In this document: piece by piece, positions 24,432-38,100 of the stretch
How positions within the stretch are numbered: the stretch's first letter is position 1
Layout of the letters: every line of letters starts with the position of its first letter
Assembly: GCF_907165205.1 (NCBI RefSeq)
Contig: NC_058194.1
Span: 24,862,856 to 24,926,855 of the forward strand
DNA length: 64,000 nt
DNA from: Coccinella septempunctata
Lineage: Eukaryota; Arthropoda; Insecta; Coleoptera; Coccinellidae
Reading direction: 5' to 3'
Notes under the pieces: model-generated
What the model was told of the DNA's origin: nothing
What the model saw: the letters and a program-made list of their open reading frames with translations, nothing else
Databases searched by the model: none
Program-made: the position numbers and the translations under genes

Positions 24432-26887
24432 CACTTGTAATTGAACATTTTCATCAATTTAATATTTTAAATCGTGGAATCTTCTGCAATATTTTTCTTA
24501 TTATCTTATAAGATGATCAAGAGTTTTCATAAATTGGTAATCATTATTCCAATAACAATTGGAGGTGTTATATTATAATTATATCTACATGCACTGAAGC
24601 AATTCAACAAGTGACTATATCTTCCGGAAGTGATGCAATCAAAAACGATTTGGAATAAATTAGATCACATCTGCGTCCACTCAAACATCAAAGGCTAATT
24701 TGATGAGCGTTTTCATTATTGGGACAGGTTTTAAAAATATTTTTTCCAACAGTTCCGAAGTGCTGACCCATTTAGAGATTTATAATGGATGTTGAGAAAA
24801 TCCTTTCGGAATGTTGGGAACAAATGCTACCTACTAACATCGTGTTTGTGATTTTCCTACATCACACTTGTAGTCTTATTCCTGGTATCCATTTTTATTC
24901 GCGAATTATTGTTTATTATAAGTAGAATTGGAAAAATCTGAGAATGCTCATACAGGTCTTAAATTTAGAGATAAACTTCACCTTTGAACAAAAATTTCAC
25001 ATGAATAAACAATTAACAGGACAACTGGCGCGTATTTGTGGCTCTTCATCTCAATACATTGATATAATAATAATAATTAGGTATAATTGGTACCTTAAGA
25101 TATTTACAATGTATAGGATAAGTCAAATGAAAAATAGAAAAATCAACTTTCGGGAAATTATTCTACGATGACATTCATCGAAAATTCTGTAGTAAACTTT
25201 TCGCATTAATTCACTCAAACATAAAATTCTCAGATGCCACCACTTTTTTGGGTCTCCCAATAGAAGGAAATTCTTTGTCATCCTCTTCATTCACAATCTT
25301 TCTGATTGTGGAAATATTCAGCTGAAATATAAGTCGTTTAGATTAAGATGAAACATTATATAAATTCTCATACATTGAATATGTTCGCTACCGTCTGACG
25401 TATTGTGGATTTTAGAATATTAGGGTATAACTATTTGAATGAGCGGACCTGAATTCTAAATAGCACTTTTTGAAACCTTGTCTCTTTTCTCAATCACTTT
25501 TGTCATTTTCGTAATAAAAATTGATATTAGTTGTGCCAACGGCGTTATGACATTAACGACATTTCATGAGTGCCAACCTTACTGCGTTCTAGTTACAAAA
25601 ACTTGAGAAAATTATTTCATTGGCAACCGACTGCTAAAATAAATATGAATGGAGCATATTTTCCATCAACATGGGTTGATCGAATTAAAAAGATTTTTTT
25701 TCGAAATTTTTAGCAATAATATTCAAAACAAAATATCATCTGAAAGTTTGTGCAATCGAAAACTGAGGATATATTATAAGGGTTGCCATTTATCTACCAG
25801 ACCACACCCTTTAATCTTCTGACAAAAATGGCGGTTTCTGATAGAAATGTGATACATGGTGGTCCAGCTGAGAGTGGAAACCCCCTTTCACCCAAGCAAT
25901 TCGTTGAAAGCGTCACAAATCTATACGCAATAATTCCGAATATCTATCAATCATAATTTCGATCTCTGACTCCAAAACAGCAGATGCCGGTTCCCAATAA
26001 CATCCAAATAAGACACTTCACCATACATGAAACTTGTATTATAAGCCTTTGGGGCAGCACGTGTTTGTTCACTCTTCGCAAACGCATAATCCGATGCAAT
26101 CTGTCACATTGAGAATGTGTGTTCAGCAACCGAATATTTTCGTCAACACTGTATATACGACTGCGGCCAACAATCGCATTAAGGTATCCATCTGTCCCTT
26201 TTCACAACCTTATGTACATACTCTTGCGAATATTTGCGTCAATCCTCAACCCTTTGACAGTGTCTCGAGACTTGTCCGGGTGCGTTGAATGGATACGTCT
26301 GCCCTTATGTATTTTTCTGGAAATAAACAGCTTGCCCTGTCCGGATTTGCATTACATATTATGCTCGGTTTACGAGAACCGCTGAAAGATGACGTCGCCA
26401 AAATGAATCTTTTGTACTCTGGAAGGGATTGAACATCTGAGTTCAAACTGACGCATAATGCTCCTATGCTTATTGAGTTTGTGAAATTGTATACCGAGTG
26501 AGTCAGGAGTAACGCATAAAAATAATATCGGTATTTACTATTTTGTAGAAAACTGTTCGATCAGGTTTACTCTAGAGTTGGTGGTGCATCCTCTATGATG
26601 GTAGGAGGGTAGTAGAGTTTTTTCAAAAGACAACATTAACTTTTATACCTGAAATTGATAAACTTGTCGTTGTCGAGGACGATTTTTGGTTTTTTGATTA
26701 ACTCGTTTTTATTAATGGGATGAAATGGTTAAACTTATTGAATTGTACAATCCTAGCCCTTGTGACAAATTCACCATTTATACATCAAAAGTTGAAATAA
26801 ATGTTTGGCTGTATCAGAATTTTTTCTAGAAAATTGTTAAAACCGAAGATATGAATTTTGTGCTTTACTTTTTACTGAATCTCTGTA
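24432..26887. other. E74 intron, no supported gene
   Basis: AT-rich, with a slightly CG-richer segment at 25,850-26,460 where overlapping frames of 60-88 codons exist on both strands. None has splice sites or a recognisable domain, so I leave them uncalled. Confidence 0.4.
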
Positions 26888-27546
26888 GAGGGTGTGTCTT
26901 TACTCGTATAAATATTTCAACAGTAGATACTTGAGGTCAAAAGAAACACTTCTTTCCCTCACCATTTTTTCGTAGTCGGCTCAGTTAAAAAGATACAGGC
27001 TGTTAAAAACCCATAAAAAAAAATATTTTTAGTTCTATCTCACAAACGGTTTTATCGAATGATAAGAATTTCGGAATATATTTTTTCGTTCATTTGATGA
27101 ATCTTTTTCGAACACAAGTTATCACCCACGTCTTCCAGTTTTCTCATTATGAACATTATGTACCATAAAAATACCAAAAATTCAAAGAACCCAACTCTTG
27201 TAACTAAGTTGGACGCTATCTAATGTATGAACGTTTTGTAAAATGAAAGTATTCTTCATATTTTCTCGTATAATGCGCCGATTTCGAGTAATTTGATGTT
27301 CAAAAATAAAAAATATCAGTGAAATTCTAAAAATTGGGTACTTTGATCGAATACAACTATTTTCAAAAGGTCCACCGATGTGTAGTGTCACAGTTTTAGC
27401 TAGTTATTCTGAACGTAATTTTGTTTTTCCAGGGTTGTCACAGCTCATTATAAAAACTTAAAATGGCTATATCTTTTCATCCGATATTTCTTTTGACCTC
27501 AAGATTCTACTGTTAAAATATTTGTACGAGTCAAAGACTCACCCTG
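26888..27546 (-). mobile_element. MITE family M1, copy E (inverted orientation)
   Basis: The right tip is intact (gtcaaagactcaccctg, then TA); the left tip is diverged (gagggtgtgtctttactcg). Block order matches copy B. Confidence 0.85.
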
Positions 27547-29416
27547 TATAAATCAAACCTTCAGTCTCTCGCATTTTTTGAGCGATGGCATAAAGCCATA
27601 ATCATCAAATTCTGAGGTTTCCCAATGTGATATTTTGCACCAAATGCATTTCTTTTGATGTAACTGGTACTTTCTAGACCAGGCTACAATCATGCGATCT
27701 ATGCATACAGAACATTAGACGTTGGATCACGCTCAACCTACGTAATTACTTTTGGATAAAAGTGCTTGAGCATATCTTCATTAAATTGAATCGACGAGAG
27801 GAAAGAGACCTGAACAACTTCAGTTGTTTTCGAAATTTCATAACACGAAATGTCTAACTGCCACTTTCATTAAAAATTGGAAAGTCTCAATTTCAGTAGG
27901 ACTAAAGAAATTTCACAAAGGAGCAGTGATATCTTTTCTCAGTGAATTTGAATTTCCTTCAAGTCCAGTTCAGAGCATCTTAAATTTACTGCATTCTGAT
28001 GATGAAAATTCAAGTTGCCACAATATTTTTTATGTTGTTAATTATGTATTAATTCTGAAATTTTCTTTATGTTTTTTCACATTACAGTTTCATAATTTAT
28101 GGATGTGTCTTCAAAAAGTTTATTCATTTTGAGGAAAACTATGACGGAAAAGGATTAATAAGCCTGCAATGTCTTCATTGGTTTTTTCATTTTGAAATCA
28201 TTATACAATTAGTATTTATCGAAGAAAATTCACCATTATTCAACCTTTTTACGTGTGAATCTCATCAGTATTAAATTTTGCCTGAAATAAAATGGAGACC
28301 GTTCTACATTCGTTGAAAATAACTAAATTGTACTATTATCGCCAAAAAGATTTTCTTTGAAGACACTCTGACAAATCCTAATTGCAGGAGTTTAGTTTAT
28401 ATTGAATTTTTTTTTCTCGATAGTATAAAGCAAAATGAACACAAAGTTTGCAGTCTTATTATGGTTTTTTTATAGTTTTGAAGGTTCGTTAACATTATTC
28501 CATGATCTTCTCAAAACGAGGAATAGTTATTCGAAATTTGAAGGGCATAATACAGTAATCATTGTGGCATTTGCTACCGGTCATTATGTCAACAATTCAC
28601 AGTTCGATGAATTTGAAAACGCTCATTTTTTCACACTACCAATTAATAATTCATTGATCATTGTTCGGTAGAAATGAGACAACAATCCAGTTTGAATTAA
28701 AACGAAAGCGGGTAGAGCGATAAAACGGTAAATTTGCCATTCTCGACTAGGGACCAGTCCAACGATTTAGGTAGGATCGACTTTTTGCAGGGTGTATCTT
28801 TCCGTATTCACTCGCCAGCATAGAATCCAATTATTATTTTCCTTATCCCGTGTGTCTGGTATCCCTCTTTAGCAGGAATCGAATTACTAAACAGGTCTTG
28901 TTTAAAAATAGACGAGAACTGGTAATGGACGGTGTCTAGTCTAACGGACCTATGAGTTTCCCACAACGATCTCCCATGGGGTTGATGATGCCCATTCCGG
29001 GAGGGTCAACGCCGAAAACCGGACGTCCGATGACCAGTGACCACTAGCTGAAAAATTACAATCCATAAAGGGTCCAAGTGGTCACTCAAATGAACCCTGG
29101 AACAGGAATCCCTTTAATGGAATTTTTGTCAATTTCCCCTTTGTTATGCAATTTTTACCGACGGGCATCCCTGAGATTTTGGCGCTCGAATCCTCCTTAA
29201 AACACCCCGGTTCACGTTACCGAGGGGTGGTTCGGCAAAAATTCGTAACCGGATAATTCGTTGGTAATCCAATTTTTGATAAAGTGAACCGGTAGGCGCT
29301 GAGCTTCTGTCGTCGTTCTTTCGAATGGGAAGACAGAAAATATCGAAGTCATGACACCATAAGTTTTATATTAGGAATCACTTATATCGATTATATCGAT
29401 ACATATAAGTATATAA
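27547..29416. other. E74 intron; CG-rich island at 28,720-29,330
   Basis: The island contains an unusual short frame at 28,940-29,047 (+) reading MSFPQRSPMGLMMPIPGGST and onward to a TAG. It opens right after a 'ctag' and would enter in phase 0, which does not fit the exon at 24,097-24,213. It may be conserved non-coding sequence or a micro-ORF. A separate 78-codon frame at 28,435-28,671 begins with a hydrophobic stretch (MNTKFAVLLWFFYSF) in a good start context (caaaATGA) but has no known relative. Confidence 0.3.
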
Positions 29417-30013
29417 GACCCATTTGCACCAAACGCACTTAGTGTTAAGTGTCCCTTAAAATGAACCCTTAACTTAAATGACGTTGCACCAACTGTAAAG
29501 TGACATTTAAAGGGCTAAAGCTAGCCTTAAATTTAAGCGTTCCTGTAATGACCACTTAGGTATTTAAGGGCGAGATTCTAACCTAAAATAATTTGTTGAA
29601 CTCATAAACTGGCTGCAGAACTGCTGTGGTTTTTCTAATAACGTCAAGTATCTTTTATTTGGCAATCCATTTCATTATCAATCATAATGCTAATTCAGCA
29701 ACAAAAAGTTGTCACTTTTTGATAATAATATAATAGTTTACTTGACACTGACTGACAGGACAATAAAGTTAGGTTAATGAAATGACAACGATCATCGGCA
29801 ACTGGGCAACTAATGAAAAGGCTTTATTAGACTAGAATGAAGTTGCACCAAAATAAAAAACTGAAATATCACTAGATATGAAAACTTAAGGGCCCCTTAC
29901 TTAAGATTCTGTTAAGCCGCAGTCGTGCAACTGACAATAAAATTAAGCGTCCATTAACTTTAAACTACGCTTAGTTAAGTACTCATTGTAAGGGGGATTG
30001 GTGCAAACGGGCC
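29417..30013. mobile_element. PIF/Harbinger-like MITE (about 597 bp)
   Basis: The ends are gacccatttgcaccaaacgc and, inverted, ggcccgtttgcaccaatccc. TAA stands directly outside each tip (ataTAA on the left, TAAgtg on the right), the 3-bp target duplication typical of PIF/Harbinger elements. Blocks such as cttaagttaa/ttaacttaag-like runs recur inverted inside. No transposase. Confidence 0.8.
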
Positions 30014-31211
30014 TAAGTGATCCTGAAATAGTAATATTATCGGCAAAATCTAGGGATCAAGAGAAAAGTCTATTTTACAAATATTCTCCAATATGTTGGT
30101 TCATTTGGCTAATTTTCTTGTTGATTTCTAGTGCTGAAAATATGTTTTATAACTTGCTTCGTAACTTCCTTATATTCCTGCATTATTTCAGCTCTTATTT
30201 TAACTGTAGTGACCAGATTTTTGTGGATATTCAAGTTCATTTTTACGTTATCCAAGAATGGCAATCAATAGTATAGAAACTGATCTTTTCATCGTTAGTA
30301 TATTTTCAATAAATTGATCAGCCTTCCTCTTGATCTGAAAATTTGCAAATACATCCTAATAATTCCAAATAATAAATGATTATGCAAATTTATACAACAT
30401 GAATTTGAAACTAACCTGACGATTAAATAACACCAATCATACTTCAATTAATCAATCTTGAATAAGTTATAATACTACCGAATTAACTGAAATCCTCAAA
30501 ATTAGTTGTGGTTTATAATGAAAACGCCAGAGAATCGCTCAAGTGAAGGAATCCTGCAGCTATTGAGAAATATCTCCCTATTCCATGTAACCTTTCTTTG
30601 TGAGCGTTATCAGATGCTCTCTATTTATTCATCTTCAATTGAATATTTATTGAACTCTCCATGAAATCTTTCGAAATGACCTATTTGGAAAAAAATAAGT
30701 GCAATATCGAGAAATACTCATCCTGTCGCACTCTCAACCGATGGAAACCCAATTGCAGGATTACTTTCGGTCTGGTTTTTTCTTTCCCGACAATAATTTC
30801 AATTTTGTGTTGCAGCAAACATCGATCCTTGTAATTTCTTTGAAATCACGAACTGTGGTTTTTTAGTATAAAACGGATATGTAGTCACTACGTTCGTCAC
30901 AATGCTACCACTCCTCTAGCGTGAAAAGAGGTCAATGCCTAACTTTTTATCTGGTTTGGATATTTATCATGACTTATGTAAATTTGCAATTAAAATGGCG
31001 AGTGAATTTAATAAGTGTCGGACTTGCTCCAACACCAGACAATAATTCTTTTCTCGGGCTGAATTAATGCAGACGATCAGTAGGGAGTTACCCACATATA
31101 ATATTAGAAAATAGAACAGCTTGGTATAGAAATTTTTCGAATTATTCATATAAGCAGGCACTTGATTATTTGTATTTGTTTGATTCCATTCAAAATGATT
31201 TATTCATTGCT
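30014..31211. other. E74 intron, nothing recognised
   Basis: AT-rich, with no frame above 64 codons that looks coding. Confidence 0.5.
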
Positions 31212-31789
31212 CTGGGTGAGTCTTTGACACGTACAAATATTTTAACAGTATATTCTTGAGGTGGAAAGAAACACATTTTTCCTATACTTACCCTTTTTTT
31301 TCAATTCGGCACTGATAAAAAGATATAGCCATTTTAAGTTTTCATAATGATCTGTGCCACGACTGGAGGAACAAAATTTATTTCAGAATAACAAGCCAAA
31401 TCTATGACAGTATACATCTTGGATCTTTTAAACAGTGTTTAGCCAAAGTAAGCAATTTTTCAAATGTCAGATACTTTTTAATTTTCGAACATCAAATTAC
31501 TCGAAAACGGCGCATTATACGAGAAAATATGAAGAATACTTTTATTTTACAAAACGTTAAATATTCATTATATAGTGTCCAACTTAGTTTCAAAAGTTGG
31601 GTTCTTTTAATTTTTGGTATAATGAGAAAACTGGAGACGTGGGTGATATTTTGTATTCCAGAAAGATTTATCAAATGAATTAAAAACTATATTTCGAAAT
31701 TCATTTCATTCGATAAAACCGTTTGTGAGATAGAACTAAAACTAACATTTTTATGACTTTTCAACAGCCTGTATCTTTTAAACCGAGCC
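31212..31789 (+). mobile_element. MITE family M1, copy F (right end missing)
   Basis: Starts ctgggtgagtctttgacac (first A of CAGGG mutated) and is colinear with copy A up to 'cagcctgtatcttttaaaccgagccgat', where it stops abruptly. The last roughly 90 bp, including the right tip, are deleted. Confidence 0.8.
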
Positions 31790-32740
31790 GATGAAATATT
31801 GACTAATATAAGTTATAACTACATTGAATCAATTAGCATTATCGTCAGCTATAATTCATTAAAATTCAGTTGGAAGAACAAACCATATAATATTTCATTT
31901 CGATTATTCATATTAGTAGAGATTAATTTTATATTTAATATTTTTTGAACTGTGGGTCAGTGCCAGTAGGTATAAACCTATCTCATCTCGTGACCCATAA
32001 TCTCACGTTGGATTAGGAGTAAAGTCGGTATGTAAGTGGGTTTATCGCATTAAGAAAAGGTGTTACACCTAAGGGTAAGATGGTCAACCATCTCGACAAT
32101 ATAATTACAACCATCCTCCACAAAAGATCCAACACCTGATAAGGGTTAGACTAAAAAAGGATTTATCCGAGAGTATCACAACAATGTAACATATACGGAC
32201 GCAAAAAACTGGCGGAAATTTTGGGATGAATGCGTTTACAAGGAGTGAACAAAGAGTGTTAAGGGATTATGAGGCTGAGGTACAAAAACAGATCCTAAAC
32301 GCATACACCGGAGGTATCCGAATGGAAAGATGTAAACAGATATGGGACAGATAGACAAGGAGGATACTTCCTTGTTGAAATGTACACCCTTTCGTTTTGT
32401 CTCCCGACTGACGTCGAATCTTTCCCATATTTATGTTTGGTCTGGGGATATTTCTGAATGGATCTATTTGTGGCCCATATATTCATAATTGAATCCTTCA
32501 TTCTCAGAAGAAGGGAAATGCCATTCATGTATGGTTTTGGAGAGTTTCAAAATTAACTCAAGAGTTTGATTGGCAATTTGTAATAACCTATAAAAAACCA
32601 TTTGACAGCTGACAATTAGGGGTTAGTACAAATGGAGCGTTTCACGATACAATAATTTCATTTAACACAGCCACTGAAGCCCAATCACCACGGAGAAGAG
32701 AGTTAGTTGAATGAACTATTGAATATCAACTAGTGGTTGT
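31790..32740. other. E74 intron with possible unclassified repeat debris
   Basis: Segment 32,090-32,350 (acacctaagggtaagatgg ... aaaaactggcggaaattttg) has a composition like decayed retroelement sequence, but no motif identifies it. Confidence 0.3.
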
Positions 32741-33270
32741 TGATTTTTCGAGCAAAATCGTCCTAACTGACGAAGCATTTTTCATCTTGATGGCGTTTGG
32801 GGTTTTAACAATCCACAGGTCGAAAAAAAAATGCATACAATTATATTTTTGAAAATTCATTGATTTTTACTGGTGCTGCATTGGTATTGGATAATGTGTC
32901 TACAAGAAAGAGTTTCAGGAGAAGGAAAAAACTGAATCTTTCGAGGATGGATCATTCTGAAAAACTCCTTGGGGTACTGGGAGATCGGAGAAGTATATGC
33001 ATTGCTGCATGAGGAATTTCCTAGTCGACTACTCTTTCTTTTCGGTGATCAGAAATGTTCCTCTAGATCGTATTATTCAACACCCTTAAAATTCTTGCTA
33101 TTAGGTTATACGAAGTCAAAGATCTAGCCCTCAGCAACCCACGCATTACAGGAGGAAATGGTGTAGCTTTACAGTTCAAAAATCTGTCCTGAAGATTCGA
33201 TACCTTATGGGCTGATGTCAATGCAGTTTCTTCAGTTAAAGACTAGAGCTCAGCATTTAGATATAATGCT
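32741..33270 (+). pseudogene. DDE transposase relic (mariner/Tc superfamily)
   Basis: VDFSSKIVLTDEAFFILMAFG at 32,741 matches the first catalytic Asp block (LFTDEaxFxlxGxvN) of insect mariner/Tc-like elements. About 330 bp on, in a shifted frame, TPLKFLLLGYTKSK followed by THALQEEM matches the third catalytic block and its tail (DFFLWGYxKSKVY). Frameshifts and stops lie between. The N-terminal part and the terminal repeats were not recognised. Confidence 0.55.
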
Positions 33271-34968
33271 TACCTTATGAAGTAGGTAATTGGAGAATAT
33301 CGTCAAAAAGTGTAGAGAAAATCGAAAACTGTATAAGGTCTAGTGAAATAGGTGCTCTCACCACACAAATTGTAGAAGGGGCTCAAAGAAAATTTTTCTG
33401 TTGGATGAAAAACAGTTAATCCTTACTAATTTTCACACTCATTTTACAAAGGAAGGGTTATTCGGTAGTTGTGCAATTCTAGATACAAAAAAGGGGGGTG
33501 ACGGTCAAGGAAATCAAAGGTTCCAGCTTGGTCTTCCGTTATACCGTAGTTAGAAGAAAGGCGGGCATATTTTGTCGTTGAAAAACAAAACCCTCGCAAG
33601 GACACGAACACAAAATAAATCAAAACATCTTCAGCGGTGAATGCTTATGCAAATTGGGAACAATCCGAGAACGACAGTCCAGTCAGTACGACGTCCGAAG
33701 TTCTCACGTAGTACCACTTTAATACGCCAGCAACTTGCGATCGAACTAACCAACGGTCAACGTAGGTAACGACATAATCGGCAATCTCCAGAGTCGACCA
33801 GATCCGTTCTCACCCTAAACGCTCCCCACGGACGACCACGCACGTCCAGGGACACAACTGGGGGACCAAGGATGGACCCATGGATGACCCCGTCCAGTAT
33901 AATAGATATGATTAATGGGTGGCGAGGTCGACAGGTCAGACCGGACATTTAGGGATGGACTCGCGGATTTAAAACAGGTTAAAGGGTAACAAAGGAACGG
34001 GTTGCTCACGGATTTCGGAAGGGTGTGTGTTTATTTACTGCCGCATGAGGGTTGTTAGGCATGCATGACTAATGGGCTCATGATGTCGATTTCTTAGGAA
34101 ATTCGACGACTTGGCTCTGCCCTTTCCCTCGAATCGGAGAGGTGGACAATGGCATGGCAATTAATCAGAATTTTTGTCTGGAAGCGTTTTCCCATGGAGG
34201 AGCTGACCAAGAAGAACGCTTTACCTGCTTCATTAATTTGAACTTTTTGTGTGGGTCGTCTTGTGAAGCTCCTGAATTTCCCATCGAAGAACTCCATGAA
34301 TATAATGTTGTGTCATTAGTACACGTAGAATATAATGTGAGACAGGATTTCTTTTACCAGGAAGTGCGTGACAACCTATTCCAACAACAACATCGCAGTT
34401 TTAGGACACAAAATCAGGAGATAATGAAACTGTCTAATAGCGGGAAGTAGTTTTATTCGTGGAACTATTGAGGCATACGTTTACACATATTCTTGCAGGA
34501 ACTACATGTTTAATAAAAAACCATGAACATTGCAAACTTCTGGCACGAAAAGTTACCACCCCTTGAAAAGGGTACATAGCAAACCCCTCAATTATACATT
34601 AAAAGTGGCGTAACTTAAAATGAACCTTGTTCAAAGAATCCACTAAATATTTCCACCACCCTTTAACGCCATTATTGAATGTTTTTTTGACTTTTTCATT
34701 ATTCGCTTTTCTCACAGAATTTTAAACTTAAAATTCACATTTTTCTTGATCTGAACGACTACCACAAAATGTTCCTCAATCAACTAATGTTGTCTTATTA
34801 GGAAAGGTGTGTTGAGGTTGAAACACCCTGTACAGTTCTGAAATTGTTTGAGGAAGCCAAATCCTCTCATGAAACTTCCCCATTCAACCTTTATTGAGGT
34901 TGGACAGTCAGTTTATGAAGACAAAAATGTATCAGTCTCTGTTCTGAAATTCTGGCAACACATTTCAG
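33271..34968. other. E74 intron; CG-richer tract at 33,480-34,110
   Basis: The tract is richer in G+C (gggacacaactgggggacc and neighbours) and may be a conserved element. A 102-codon frame at 34,142-34,450 (+) has no recognisable domain or splice sites, and an overlapping antisense frame exists, so it is not called. Confidence 0.35.
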
Positions 34969-35196
34969 GGTCACTACCGCCAAGTCCAGCAGATTCCGGT
35001 GTTTCAGACGTGGACAGTTCTTCAAGCGGTCACACATCGACGGACGAGTTGAAATCGAGGTTACAACCTTCATTGCATTCTCCAGTGGGAAACTTCCTCA
35101 ACAGGCATCCTTTGTCCTGGACGCCCTCTGCCCATCATCACACGCAAAGACCACCCGGAAATATACATCAACCGTTCTACCCCTCGTTCACCACAA
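34969..35196 (+). CDS. Eip74EF: Eip74EF (E74) coding exon, Ser/His/Pro-rich linker
   Basis: A 228-nt exon (acceptor acatttcag, donor CAA|GTAAGT). The first two bases GG complete a Gly codon begun in the previous exon. It reads SLPPSPADSGVSDVDSSSSG, then a His/Pro-rich stretch ending PSFTT, and leaves one base A that joins TA of the next exon to give Ile. The acidic-serine LPPSPADSGVSD motif is strongly E74-like and the rest is low-complexity, as expected for an activation or linker region. It sits between introns of 10.8 and 11.1 kb, both filled with transposon debris. A frame open upstream to 34,848 is intronic. Confidence 0.9.
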
Positions 35197-38100
35197 GTAA
35201 GTGGTCACTTTTTTAATTATTTTGATATTTATCATTTATTATTGAACTTTTTGCTACTGGAAAATTTTCCTGCATAGTGGATGCAGTGGATTCAATTTTT
35301 TGCCAAATGCTGGATTTCAAAATGTTGCTAGCCACTCGAATGATTTTTCCAGAAATCATTCCAAAGGTCTCCCCAGCCTAATAATGATCGTAATGTTTTC
35401 TTACATCTGGATCGAGAATAATTGAATCATTAATGAATTTTTATTTCAAAATCATCGGTCATGTTCTCAACATTATTAAGTATAACTAGGTACTACTCTC
35501 TGACATGAATAGAAAAATAAGTAATTGTTTACCTGAGAGGTAATTTTGTATCTTCAACAAAAATTTGTAAAAGTCATCTTAAATTGAAGAACCTCTTTTA
35601 AGTATGTGTCATTAAACCCACATTCTCTGATGAAACTAAATGAAAACTTTTGGGGTCTAACTAAGATGAATCTTTCCATTGAGTAAGCGTACCCAAAAAA
35701 AAAAATAATTTGGCAATTTAGTACAACGATTTTTATATTTATTGTACCTATCTGTTTTTAAATATCACCCACAAGCTCCAAATATAATTACACCCAATTA
35801 ATTAATCTCAAAAGATAAAAGTATAATACTAGACCTTCTCTCTCATAATGAATGTAAGTAAATTTTTACGTAATTTCAAATATCTCGGCCCATGAAATTC
35901 ATTCATCAAAAGTCAAGATGTTAACAAGTTTGACCCATTTCAACTGCCTTCTGAGGAAGAATGTGATGTACAAAAATGAGGAAAGGCAATTTTGCATTCT
36001 CCTAACCGCTTGGAGAAAATAACTTGGCAGCAGGCCAAAACTCTCATTTTCACTCGATCATGTCGCTATTTTTTTCTTAAAATAAACCGAACAGCATCTC
36101 GATCAACTCACAGTGGTGTCTAGAAAAAAAACGGTATTCAAACAATAACTCTCGAACGGCGATAAGTATCGACGTTAAATTCCAAAATTCGAAAAAATAG
36201 AAACCATGTTTTTAAGGAGACCTTGGTAGATGTAATTGGAGATGTTATTTGTACTAGTTAAATATAGTAAGCAATAACCTAGGCCAACTCGAAACTAAGG
36301 GGCCCCATGCTGCGTCAGTGCTATTTATGGTTTATTTACTATACCAGCGCATCTGACAATCAATTAGAGAGTTTTCCTCGTCAGCATCTTCCTGGTTGTC
36401 GATCAGCGATGTCTTTGTCGATGTTGAATATGGTACTGTGGACATCACAAGTCTCAAATTTATAATATCTTCTTATCAGTATTTCAATTGATGAATGGAA
36501 TCGATCACGACAAAAAAACACCTTTCGTATTTCACTTTTTGAAAAACTTCTATTGGCTACCCATTTAAAATTACTGGAAATTAATAAATAGAGCGTCAGA
36601 TTAAAATAAAGTGCAATCTGATTACACTTCCCTCAATTTCTGTATGATACAAAAGATTTCAAATGACAAAATTTTTAATGAAAAACATATTTAAAATAAA
36701 CCACTAGACAGATATTAACGAAACTCAAAATATTTAACAACACTCATTTGGCTTAATTGGCAATTAAGTTAAATTGTAATAAAACCAATAATCTAGCTAG
36801 AGCAAAGTTTCAAAATAGTTCAAACAAAAAATTTAATGGGATATTCCTTAATAAAAAGTGAAAAATTCATTTCACTCGAATCTTCGATTATTCTGGAATA
36901 TTTGAACTGTGAAAATCGATTGCAACTCAACTGTATTTTGACCCGTGAATGTAATCATTGAAATAAACGGACCAAAATAAGATATTTTCGTTATCTATTT
37001 CATCATAACCTGTGAATTTTTTTCGAGCCCTAATCATTGAGGGAAAAAATTGCAGGGAATAGGGCTGGCAACGATATCGAAAATGTCGACTCTTGAATAG
37101 TGAGAAGGGTCCTATTTTTATCACATAATCATCGTAGGTAATATAATTTATATCGTCGAAGTCCATTATATGACAGTCGAATGTATCGATCTCAATTTTA
37201 TCTATATGTCGATGTTTTTCTGGAAGTTGACATGCCTAGCTGAAAATCAGAAATTTCGTAACATAATAACAACTTGAATCGTCTATTTCAGTACTTTCGA
37301 AATGACTTTGACTAAGGTCAGGGTCTCATTCAGAGCCCAAATACGTAGTGTAATAATAACGAAACGAACACTAGGTTGATTATAATTTTAAATTTCTTTT
37401 GCGGAAAACACTTCAATATTTATTGAACGTCAAAGATCATCGCCAATCAAGTTCAGAAGACCGATTTTTTAATGCAAAGTTTGAGATTAACCTTTGTTTG
37501 TTCATTCTAGAAATTTATTGCAATTTCTGACCTGCCTGAATAGAAGCTATGAAGCTTGCCAAATATTCGTTCAAATATAACATTTTTATATTTGCATCGC
37601 ATATTTTCATTCCCCAGCTGGCGTCATGCTCAGATCTATATTTAAAAAAAAAAAGATTAGGACGTGATATTGAACACCACATCAGAACGAATTACCTTAC
37701 AAAAATCTCATCGATAATGCAATTAATAGCAATAAATCGAGCTGTTTTTAACTGCATTGTGAAAACATAGATAAAAAATGTTTAACTTGTGATGCCATAT
37801 TGATCCTTCGAATTGCGAAATCGTCAATCAATTTCCTCTTGACGCTCCACGTTTATTAACACAGAATTTTATCTTTTTTCGATAAATCGAGGTCATCTAA
37901 AGAACGTTTTACACTTAGGTACAATATCCGTGTCATTGACATAGTCGTTGCATTCAAAGATCCTTCTCATTCCTACTTTTTTCTTCTCAATCAATCAGTT
38001 CTCATTGGTTCTGATTGATCAGTTTTCAATTAATTTTTGTATCAAGTAGAGGACTCTGGTGATATTACACCAGTCAAAAAATTCCCACTTTTCAATTAGA

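Noticed and set aside
28435..28671. 78-codon frame with a signal-like N-terminus
   Set aside because: No Cys pattern, no relative recognised, AT-rich background where such frames arise by chance; noted only as weak.
34142..34450. 102-codon plus-strand frame
   Set aside because: No recognisable domain or splice context, and an opposing frame of 67 codons overlaps it.
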